9,691 bases of DNA from Candidatus Hermodarchaeota archaeon (GTDB lineage: Archaea > Asgardarchaeota > Hermodarchaeia > Hermodarchaeales > Hermodarchaeaceae): contig JAEOTD010000115.1 of NCBI GenBank assembly GCA_016839995.1, positions 1-9,691 of the forward strand, written 5' to 3'. Positions 1 to 5,548 of this stretch are shown here, in pieces. Below the pieces are notes generated by a model. That model searched no databases. It saw only the letters and a list, made by a program, of their open reading frames with translations, and had not been told where the DNA came from. Position 1 is the stretch's first letter, and each line of letters begins with the position of its first letter. The position numbers and the translations under genes are program-made.

Positions 1-252
1 CGATGGACTCCAGTCTATCTCGCTATCCACGGTCAGAAGAAGACTACCCATGCAAGCCGAACCTTGGACAAGCTCTTCCAAGATGTCATTAAGGGTTCCG
101 ACAAACAGATCCGTGAATCGATTGTGAAGGCGATATGGTATCTCCTCTCAATTAGCCTTGAAGACATGGATAATGTGCCAGTGTTTTCAGATGAACTCAC
201 TTTCACCGAATTACAATCGGCTATTAAGAATGCGACACGCCGAATTTCTTAG
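1..252 (+). CDS. 3' end of an unrecognised protein (5' end outside window)
   Basis: Frame 1 is open from the first base to a TAG at 250-252, giving at least 83 residues. The in-frame TTG at 64 is not a convincing start because the frame stays open upstream of it with protein-like content, so I treat this as the C-terminal part of a longer gene. The visible part is soluble, has no membrane segment, and is mostly helical. A basic stretch (GQKKTTHASR) is followed by a helix with a hydrophobic face (residues roughly 40-55, containing AIWYLL) and an acidic turn. I do not recognise a family. It is followed by an 84-base gap holding the promoter of the stress-protein gene, so the two are probably separate transcription units. 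Confidence 0.55.
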   Translation, partial: RWTPVYLAIHGQKKTTHASRTLDKLFQDVIKGSDKQIRESIVKAIWYLLSISLEDMDNVPVFSDELTFTELQSAIKNATRRIS

Positions 253-301
253 GGACCCAAGGGTTAAGTCGGATTTAATTCAATTTAAAACACCCATACA
301 C

Positions 302-309
302 TTTTTATA
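302..309 (+). promoter_or_regulatory. TATA-like box of the universal stress protein gene
   Basis: TTTTTATA lies 28-35 bases before the ATG at 337. With the usual archaeal TATA-to-start spacing of about 26, transcription would begin near 332, leaving a 5' leader of only a few bases, so the message would be effectively leaderless. No Shine-Dalgarno core is visible before the ATG, which agrees. A second A/T-rich stretch (TTTAAAA, 284-290) is a weaker alternative. Confidence 0.45.
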
Positions 310-336
310 CTGACCCAACGTCATCAACGAGAAATC

Positions 337-1233
337 ATGGAGTCGGTCAATGTGAGTTTTTTATGCGCGAAAGAATGGACAGAGCCCAAGATGACCCGGA
401 TTCTTGTACCGCTTCAAGGATTTCCCGGGGAAGTGAATGGAATTCAGTTCGCTTTCAACCTCGCAGAGAAATCCAAGGCTAAAGTTTCGTTACTTCATTG
501 TCGAGAACGCATTCGTCGATCCAAATTAAAAGACGTTGACCGGTTAATAGATTATTCGATAAAACTTGCTGAGTCACTCAATGTAGCCTATGATGAGGAA
601 AAGGTCAAACGCGTACGTGCTTCTGATGCCATTCTCAAATCTAGTACGGAAGAAGCCTGTGACCTAATTGTTATGTCTGTCGCGTATACATTGGGTCATA
701 AACGCCTATTGGGTTCTACTGCCCGGCGGGTCGCCCGAAAGAGTACTATTCCTGTCATCATTGTGGCTTCATGGTTAGAAGATTTTTCCAAGGATTACAA
801 AACCGATTTGAACAAGATTTTGTTACCGATTCGTAGTACCAGTAAAGACCAAGTTGCTCTTCGGTTAGCTGCAGCGTTAAAGAACAGTTCTGCAGGGAAA
901 AATGCTGAATTAATTGCTTTGAATCTCACCCATTATCCGGCTGTAAAGAACTCTGCTCCTTTGGGCTCTCCGGAAATTAAGGTTCAGCGTGAAGTGTTTA
1001 TGGACGATATCTCCATCTTCTCTGAACAAACCGGCCTTACTCTGACTCCCAAGCATCTAGCGGGTCAAAATATCGATGAGGAAACAATTGAGTTTGCAGA
1101 AAAAGAGCAAGTGGATCTTATTGTGTTAGGTGCCCATCGTAAACCTGGACGAATTGGTAGGTTCTTGGGCTCCTTCTCTGAAAAGATTGCTTCCAAATCC
1201 AAGAAAGCTGTAATTATAACTTTTGTACCCTAA
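337..1233 (+). CDS. universal stress protein, tandem UspA domains
   Basis: The 298-residue protein holds two Usp (Rossmann-like alpha/beta) domains. Domain 1 spans about 19-144 (it opens TRILVPLQGF and ends with LLGSTARRVARKS then PVIIV). Domain 2 spans about 158-298 (it opens KILLPIRSTSKDQ and ends VLGAHRKPGR, FLGSFSEKI, AVIITF). Usp proteins are cytosolic dimers or domain-dimers that bind ATP or respond to stress; the ligand here is unknown. The classical nucleotide motif is G-x2-G-x9-G-S/T. In domain 2 the last GS (278-279) and first G (265) are present but the second G is Arg268. Domain 1 keeps only GS (126-127). ATP binding may therefore be altered or lost. The ATG at 337 fits a leaderless message behind the TATA box; Met19 (position 391) is where the Usp fold really begins and is the alternative start. 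It converges with the PfkB gene, leaving 12 bases between stop codons. Confidence 0.88.
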   Translation: MESVNVSFLCAKEWTEPKMTRILVPLQGFPGEVNGIQFAFNLAEKSKAKVSLLHCRERIRRSKLKDVDRLIDYSIKLAESLNVAYDEEKVKRVRASDAILKSSTEEACDLIVMSVAYTLGHKRLLGSTARRVARKSTIPVIIVASWLEDFSKDYKTDLNKILLPIRSTSKDQVALRLAAALKNSSAGKNAELIALNLTHYPAVKNSAPLGSPEIKVQREVFMDDISIFSEQTGLTLTPKHLAGQNIDEETIEFAEKEQVDLIVLGAHRKPGRIGRFLGSFSEKIASKSKKAVIITFVP

Positions 1234-1245
1234 GGTTGGCTTTGT

Positions 1246-2160
1246 TCATTTCTTCCGTTTCTCAGTTTGAATGAAGGCTTCTACTTGTTGGGCAGTGGGT
1301 AACCCCGCTCTGCCACCCGGAGCAGTGATTTGTAAGGCAGCACATGCTGCTGCTCTTTTGGCTGCTTCTTGAAGGGGTGTCTGTTGATGGAAGTAGTGGA
1401 TGAATCCTGCTGCAAAAGCGTCTCCTGCTCCAGTGGTATCCACGGCATTAACGACGAAGGCAGGAGTCTTGAAGACGGTTGTATTAGTAGCCGTGATAGA
1501 ACCTTTGCGTCCCAATGTTATGTTCAACACTTCGAGGTTCCCTCCAATTTCTGCTTGGACATTTGAGAGGGTGGGGTTCTGCTTGAATATTCGTTCAAAG
1601 ACGACTTGGTTCATGAACACAATTGAAAAACTGCAAATTAAGTCCCGGACATCATCCAGAGATTGCTTGGTCAATTCTTCACCGACGTCAATCGCAGATT
1701 TTGCGCCTACTTTCTGACTTACGGTGGCTACTTGTTGGGCGATTGGAATCGAAACACTAGCTGCATATGTAATTTGGATATCCTTCAACAATGCTGGTGT
1801 GATGTCTTGTGGAGAGAGACGTGTATTTGCTCCCCGATAGCGAAGCTTCATGGTTTGACCTTCTTCACCAACGAGGATAATGACCAATCCTGTAGGAAGA
1901 TCATTTTCTAGAATGACTCGGGAGGTGTCAACGTGTTCTGATTGGAGCGTGCGAATTGCTTCGTGACCTTCAGCATCATCTCCAATATGTCCAAAAATAC
2001 CAACCGGAGACCCAAGTCGTGCTAGGCTAGTGGCAAAGTTGCCTGCAGCTCCACCAGGAAAAATAGTTAATGATTGAATGTTTGTTTTCTCATCTGGAGT
2101 TGGAAGATGGGATAGTTTACATATCCAATCCATGTTGATATTTCCAATCGCACAAATCAT
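1246..2160 (-). CDS. PfkB/ribokinase-family sugar or nucleoside kinase
   Basis: A 304-residue protein, the normal length for the PfkB family, which transfers phosphate from a nucleotide to a hydroxyl of a sugar, nucleoside or similar small molecule in the cytosol. The N-terminal strand with NMDW (9-12) and the glycine-rich signature 1 (PGGAAGNFATSLARLG, 35-50) form the substrate site. Signature 2 (DTTGAGDAFAAGF, 241-253) carries the anion hole GAG and the catalytic base Asp247. The substrate cannot be named from sequence; the start resembles archaeal ribokinase/nucleoside-kinase-like members. The ATG at 2160 has an AAGGG core (2168-2172) seven bases upstream. It is the last gene of a minus-strand run, 52 bases after the methyltransferase stop, so it may share that transcript. 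A weak A/T-rich element near 2199-2206 could also give it its own promoter. Confidence 0.9.
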   Translation of the reverse strand: MICAIGNINMDWICKLSHLPTPDEKTNIQSLTIFPGGAAGNFATSLARLGSPVGIFGHIGDDAEGHEAIRTLQSEHVDTSRVILENDLPTGLVIILVGEEGQTMKLRYRGANTRLSPQDITPALLKDIQITYAASVSIPIAQQVATVSQKVGAKSAIDVGEELTKQSLDDVRDLICSFSIVFMNQVVFERIFKQNPTLSNVQAEIGGNLEVLNITLGRKGSITATNTTVFKTPAFVVNAVDTTGAGDAFAAGFIHYFHQQTPLQEAAKRAAACAALQITAPGGRAGLPTAQQVEAFIQTEKRKK

Positions 2161-2212
2161 GGATGAACCCTTGCCTGTAAGAAGTTGCCATAATGAAGTA
2201 ATATGTCTATGG

Positions 2213-3190
2213 CTAGTGCGTATCGGCCTGATGGCTAATTTGTAATCCTTCTACTACCTTTCGTCGACGTGAGGGCTTGAGTGAATCAGTATCACTGAGT
2301 CGAGTTTCGATGACAGGAACTAGCTTTTCATCAATTTCATAGCCTATACTATTTCGGTGCGTTTCTTTTGCGACCTTCATTGTGGTTCCTGTGCCTAAGA
2401 AGGGATCAACGACTGTATCTCCAATAATCGAAAACATTCGAATTAGGCGATATGCGACTTCTTCAGGAAACGCGGCGACACGTCGTGACACGTGCCTATT
2501 CTTTTGTCGAGCTCCTGGGAGTTGCCAGATTTGACTGAACCATGTGTTCCGTTCTTTAATCGTATAATGACTTGCATATCGGATCAAGTCTTTTGGTGGG
2601 AAGGGACGGGTTTGACCCTTTCGAAATAGGAGAATGAACTCACAATCTTGAGTGACATACGCGTTTGGTGGAATGAACCCGGAGCCAAGGAAGGCATTCG
2701 CCCGTGTTGTGGGTTTTTTCCACAATATGTAAGGAAGTGTGATAAATCCCAAGGCTTCACAATGTTCGATGACTTTAACGTGATTGGGATATAACTGGAA
2801 GGTGTCATCGATTTTCCGAAGGGCATCACCAATATTAATGCAGGCGATTCCTCCATCCATGAGAATTCGGTAACATTCACTCCACACCTGTGCAAGATAC
2901 ACATGCATGGTTTGGAAATCAGTACAACCCATTTTTGAAAACAAGTCATCCCATAATTCAATCATGGGGTAGGGAGGTGAAGTTACAATCAAATGAACAG
3001 ACTCGTCTGCAATCTCATGCATGCGACGACTATCACCAATGATGAGGTGATGATTAGTTTCGGGAATTTTGAGTGGGCGGCTTTTCAGCATTTTCGCTAG
3101 TTGCCGTTCAGGATATGAGGTGGACTTTGTTTTCTTATCCCGCTTTGTCTCTTGTTTTTCCATTTCAGAACGCAAAGTCCGACCATCCAT
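2213..3190 (-). CDS. DNA methyltransferase, beta class, SPPY type (probably N4-cytosine)
   Basis: A 325-residue S-adenosylmethionine-dependent DNA amino-methyltransferase. The catalytic motif IV, TSPPYP (70-75), comes first and the SAM-binding motif I, VDPFLGTGTT (261-270), comes near the C-terminus, which is the beta-class order; the target-recognition region lies between, about 100-240. SPPY rather than DPPY is usual for N4-methylcytosine enzymes, so m4C is the likelier product, but N6-adenine cannot be excluded. The stretch PPYPMIELWDD resembles archaeal m4C enzymes, including what I recall of CTAG-specific ones; that is memory, not a search. Residues 1-45 form a strongly basic extension, mostly ahead of the conserved fold. 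The ATG at 3190 follows GGGGG with only two bases between; Met10 is the alternative start. No restriction endonuclease is adjacent, so it is an orphan here. It sits 42 bases after the coiled-coil gene. Confidence 0.9.
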   Translation of the reverse strand: MDGRTLRSEMEKQETKRDKKTKSTSYPERQLAKMLKSRPLKIPETNHHLIIGDSRRMHEIADESVHLIVTSPPYPMIELWDDLFSKMGCTDFQTMHVYLAQVWSECYRILMDGGIACINIGDALRKIDDTFQLYPNHVKVIEHCEALGFITLPYILWKKPTTRANAFLGSGFIPPNAYVTQDCEFILLFRKGQTRPFPPKDLIRYASHYTIKERNTWFSQIWQLPGARQKNRHVSRRVAAFPEEVAYRLIRMFSIIGDTVVDPFLGTGTTMKVAKETHRNSIGYEIDEKLVPVIETRLSDTDSLKPSRRRKVVEGLQISHQADTH

Positions 3191-3232
3191 TTCCCCCTTA
3201 ACAGACGTCCGGACTCTAAAGCCTTTGCTATC

Positions 3233-3982
3233 CTAAGAGGACAATGGCTCTAATGTGATGGCTAGTCGTGCAGTATCTGAACCTGTCAGTTCGAGGATTC
3301 CTTTATTCTCCATTTCCTTAAGGACCCGCGTAGTAATCGCTGGAGGAGATTTCGCTATGCGTTTAATCTCATCGACGGGAACCTCTTTTTGATGAATTAA
3401 CACTGCAAGAATATCCATTTCTGGGGGTTCGTGGGCCTCGGATAGGAGGTAATCGGCAACAGGATTTTCCTTTTTGACCTGTTTGATTTGGTTTTTAGCT
3501 TCAGATAGTGCTTCTTTCTGTCTGGTGAGTTCTTGTTCCTTACCCGCCTGTAAGCGCCCCAATTCTGTTTGCTTCTCTTCTAAGAGCTTCTGCTTTGATT
3601 CGAGGCCTGCTTTTCGTTGTGTAAGGTCCGCCTCAACAGTTTCCCATCGCCCCGATTTCTCCATTAGGGTAGCTTTCAGCATACTGATCTGTTCCTGTTG
3701 AGCACTCAATTCGGTATATAATCCAGCAATTTTCGCTTCTAGTGCGGATCCGGATTCGCGTAATTGTGCCAACTGCTCTTGGCTATGGCTAATCAAAGCC
3801 TGCTGTTCTTCAAGACGGGAATCAGATAATTGGAATTCCCGTTCAACACGGGTTAGGTTCTGAAGTATGGTGGTCACCTCATTGACTAGTGCAGTCATTT
3901 GGCTTCGGAAGGCTTCACGTAAAGCTTTCATTCGCGCTTGGTTCTGTTCAAGTATTTGTTGGAGTTGTTTAATCTCAGACAC
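3233..3982 (-). CDS. coiled-coil protein with C-terminal winged-helix-like domain, paralogue A
   Basis: A 249-residue soluble protein that I do not recognise as a named family. Residues about 1-172 are rich in Gln, Glu, Lys and Leu with heptad-like spacing and almost no proline or aromatic residues, as in a long coiled coil (about 25 nm if continuous). From Tyr178 to the end the composition changes to a compact helical domain: helix 188-197, a helix at 202-210, a putative recognition helix 214-227 (AITTRVLKEMENKG), then a beta wing ending about 244. This matches a winged helix-turn-helix, so DNA binding is a reasonable inference. It starts with GTG at 3982, with GGTGAG five bases upstream and 15 bases after the stop of its paralogue, indicating translation from one message. 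The two paralogues align gap-free over 180 residues. A role in DNA organisation or regulation is only inferred. Confidence 0.8.
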   Translation of the reverse strand: MSEIKQLQQILEQNQARMKALREAFRSQMTALVNEVTTILQNLTRVEREFQLSDSRLEEQQALISHSQEQLAQLRESGSALEAKIAGLYTELSAQQEQISMLKATLMEKSGRWETVEADLTQRKAGLESKQKLLEEKQTELGRLQAGKEQELTRQKEALSEAKNQIKQVKKENPVADYLLSEAHEPPEMDILAVLIHQKEVPVDEIKRIAKSPPAITTRVLKEMENKGILELTGSDTARLAITLEPLSS

Positions 3983-3987
3983 TTTTT

Positions 3988-3993
3988 CTCACC
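3988..3993 (-). promoter_or_regulatory. Shine-Dalgarno site fixing the GTG start of paralogue A
   Basis: Read on the minus strand, GGTGAG sits five bases before the GTG at 3982 and four bases after the TGA of the upstream paralogue (3998-4000). It matches the archaeal anti-SD core well, supports the non-ATG start, and suggests coupled translation of the two coiled-coil genes. Confidence 0.7.
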
Positions 3994-3997
3994 TTTC

Positions 3998-4744
3998 TCA
4001 CAAATCGATGGTTTTCAGCACCTTTACTTGACCTGTTCCCTTGTCAAACCTGACGATTTTTCGTTCAGCCATCTGTATGATGATCTCGCGCACCTTGAAT
4101 CGTCCAATGAATGTGGTTTTTTGAAGATGATCTAAGGTGGTCGTATCCTTCCCTTGGAGTTCAGCAGCCACCTTGGCTTCGGGCATCGAAATAATGCCTT
4201 TTTGTAACAGATAACGTAAGGCCTTGTACTTAGATTCCTGTAGTTCTGCTTCTTCACGCGCTTCGGTGACCTGTGAAGCGATGGTTTGAAGTTGGTCTGC
4301 TAACTTCTCGTCAGAGGAACTGAGCTTCTCATCTACGTTGACCATGTTTTTCTCTGCGTCTCGGAGTGCCCGGTCAATATTCCGAATTTCATCTTCAGCG
4401 GTTTCTAGTCGATTTTCAACCTCAGCAAGTTCGCGCTGAATTTTTTCTCGTTCAGCTTTCGCTTCGATGATAACTTTCTGCTGAGAAGTACTCGTTGATT
4501 CGAGTTTACCTCGTTCTTCACTCTCTGCAGAGAGCTCTCCTTCCAATGATGAAACTTCACCTGTCAGTTCCTCCTCATTTGCATGTCGTTCTTCCCAATC
4601 TTCTTGGAGCTGTGCAGCTTTTTCCTGAAGTTTGTTGATTTGTGTAAGAATCGCAGTTAATTCACGTTGAGTTGTAGCCATGAGCTCCTCTACGACTGCT
4701 TGGTTCTTCTGTATAGATCCTATTAGTGAAGATATGCCCGTCAT
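3998..4744 (-). CDS. coiled-coil protein with C-terminal winged-helix-like domain, paralogue B
   Basis: From the ATG at 4744 this is 248 residues, one fewer than its downstream neighbour. Residues 1-172 form a Glu/Gln/Lys-rich coiled coil with very few breaks; residues about 173-248 look like a winged helix (helices 173-182, 187-196 and 203-209, recognition-type helix about 214-228, wing 229-244). The frame can be extended to a TTG at 4780, but I prefer ATG 4744. GGAAGG lies eight bases upstream of it, a TATA-like box lies at 4784-4791, and only this start puts the protein in perfect register with paralogue A. Shared residues include Ile4, Leu7, Asn-Gln-Ala 14-16, Leu21, Thr-Ala 30-31, Arg112, Glu-Thr 114-115, Glu117 and Tyr-Leu-Leu 178-180. 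It is the first gene of the minus-strand run that continues through the methyltransferase. The function is unknown; a heterodimeric DNA-binding rod with paralogue A is the inference. Confidence 0.8.
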   Translation of the reverse strand: MTGISSLIGSIQKNQAVVEELMATTQRELTAILTQINKLQEKAAQLQEDWEERHANEEELTGEVSSLEGELSAESEERGKLESTSTSQQKVIIEAKAEREKIQRELAEVENRLETAEDEIRNIDRALRDAEKNMVNVDEKLSSSDEKLADQLQTIASQVTEAREEAELQESKYKALRYLLQKGIISMPEAKVAAELQGKDTTTLDHLQKTTFIGRFKVREIIIQMAERKIVRFDKGTGQVKVLKTIDL

Positions 4745-4752
4745 TAGTTCAG

Positions 4753-4758
4753 CCTTCC
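4753..4758 (-). promoter_or_regulatory. Shine-Dalgarno site deciding the ATG 4744 start
   Basis: GGAAGG on the minus strand, eight bases before the ATG at 4744. It lies inside the extra N-terminal segment of the longer TTG-started reading, so it argues for the shorter protein. Confidence 0.55.
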
Positions 4759-4783
4759 ATTGTTTGTGGTACAATAACAAGAA

Positions 4784-4791
4784 TGTATATC
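4784..4791 (-). promoter_or_regulatory. TATA-like box of the coiled-coil/methyltransferase gene run
   Basis: GATATACA on the minus strand is centred about 43 bases before ATG 4744. The predicted transcription start is near 4761, which gives a leader of roughly 17 bases containing the GGAAGG ribosome site. The box lies between the arms of a small inverted repeat (GAATG at 4781-4785, CATTC at 4792-4796), which may be chance. Confidence 0.45.
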
Positions 4792-4826
4792 CATTCTATT
4801 CTAAAAACTCCAATTGTATTGAATTC

Positions 4827-4857
4827 CCAAAAGGGTTTTGCTAACTCGTCCCTTTGG
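4827..4857. repeat. imperfect inverted repeat upstream of the coiled-coil promoter
   Basis: CCAAAAGGG (4827-4835) and CCCTTTGG (4850-4857) pair over eight bases with one bulged A and a 14-base spacer. It lies about 35 bases upstream of the TATA-like box at 4784-4791 and about 100 bases past the stop of the basic-protein gene. It could be a regulator site for the coiled-coil genes or a weak stem-loop in the 3' region of the basic-protein message. Apart from this repeat and the promoter elements, the 215-base gap 4745-4959 holds no gene I can support. Its minus-strand T runs near 4880-4899 could help transcription end. Confidence 0.3.
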
Positions 4858-4959
4858 CACTCAGATGAATCAATACATAGAAAATGGAGTAAAAGCTGAT
4901 TACGCTCTCTTGAAAGGATCACCAAGGTGTAATTAGCAAAGAGTTGTTTTCTTGAATTC

Positions 4960-5424
4960 TTACTGCATTTGAATGGATTGGGTATCCTCTAATCTTCTTG
5001 AAAATATTCGTAATTCTTGTGTTAGTTCCTTATGCAGGGTTCGCGAAAGTGCACCCGAACCACGTTGACGTGTTCTCTTACTTTCTTTCAATCTTCGGAC
5101 ATCGAGAATCCGTTCCAGATACTTACACACTGCTAGAAGATGTCCAAGGATTTCTTTTGCCGCAATAAATTCTTGAGCACTCTCATTATTCTTAAGATTC
5201 GCCTTCTGAAGTTTTCGATCAAATTCTAAAATATGGTCATCAAATATTTGATCAAATTGGTCTTTCAATCGGATAATTCCTTCTTCGTTCATTGAGTATG
5301 AGGTAGCCAACACTTTTCGGAGCCACGTTATTGCCTCTGGTAAATCCTCCGGCGTTTCGACATTTGCCCTTCGCCGTTTGGGGGTTTTCTTCTTTTGTCT
5401 AGTACTTCGACTGGATTTACTCAT
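4960..5424 (-). CDS. small basic helical protein of unknown function
   Basis: A 154-residue protein that I do not recognise. The first 19 residues contain ten Lys/Arg (SKSSRSTRQKKKTPKRRR) and look like a disordered nucleic-acid-binding tail. Residues about 26-112 are predicted to be helical with hydrophobic faces (AITWLRKVLA, IIRLKDQFDQIF, AAKEILGHLLAVCKYLERIL). A second basic patch (RRLKESKRTRQR, about 109-120) leads into a last amphipathic helix (121-147). There is no membrane segment or signal peptide. The composition fits a DNA- or RNA-binding accessory protein, but no enzyme motif is visible. The ATG at 5424 is preceded by GGGTG with five bases between. A TATA box at 5481-5488 sits inside a perfect inverted repeat, so the gene is probably its own regulated unit, separated by 215 bases from the coiled-coil gene downstream. 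Confidence 0.75.
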   Translation of the reverse strand: MSKSSRSTRQKKKTPKRRRANVETPEDLPEAITWLRKVLATSYSMNEEGIIRLKDQFDQIFDDHILEFDRKLQKANLKNNESAQEFIAAKEILGHLLAVCKYLERILDVRRLKESKRTRQRGSGALSRTLHKELTQELRIFSRRLEDTQSIQMQ

Positions 5425-5480
5425 AGTTGCACCCGCAGTCTCAAGCCTAGTTCTTATCTCAGTCTCCCGAAATAGAACCA

Positions 5481-5488
5481 GTTTATAG
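5481..5488 (-). promoter_or_regulatory. TATA box of the basic-protein gene
   Basis: On the minus strand the sequence reads GCTATAAACT around these positions, a good archaeal TATA match centred about 60 bases before the ATG at 5424. The predicted transcription start is near 5458, leaving a leader of about 34 bases. The box overlaps the downstream arm of the inverted repeat at 5483-5508. Confidence 0.5.
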
Positions 5489-5508
5489 CTCGTATCGGCG
5501 AGCTATAA
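5483..5508. promoter_or_regulatory. perfect 10-bp inverted repeat, candidate operator
   Basis: TTATAGCTCG (5483-5492) and CGAGCTATAA (5499-5508) are exact reverse complements with a 6-base spacer, 26 bases in all. One arm overlaps the TATA box of the basic-protein gene; the other covers the BRE/upstream side. A dimeric helix-turn-helix protein bound here would block TBP/TFB, so a repressor operator is the simplest reading. It could also fold as a hairpin about 40 bases past the ACD stop, but no T tract follows on that strand, which weakens the terminator reading. The rest of the gap 5425-5548 holds no gene. Confidence 0.5.
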
Positions 5509-5548
5509 TTATTCCGAAGTCATTCTCAGTTTTCGACGAAAATCAGGT

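Noticed and set aside
1369..1911. Three overlapping plus-strand open frames inside the PfkB gene
   Set aside because: They are antisense to a gene with clear PfkB signatures, and their translations have Cys/Ser-rich, low-quality composition with no motif.
3233..4744. SMC/Rad50 or ESCRT-type identity for the coiled-coil pair
   Set aside because: There are no Walker A/B or zinc-hook motifs, and the proteins are far too short for SMC. The coiled-coil-then-winged-helix order and sequence do not match the ESCRT-III or Vps25 features I can recall.
5530..5542. TTTTCGACGAAAA palindrome just after the ACD stop
   Set aside because: The arms are nearly contiguous and A/T-rich, so a stable RNA hairpin is unlikely and chance is plausible. 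No T tract follows to support a terminator.
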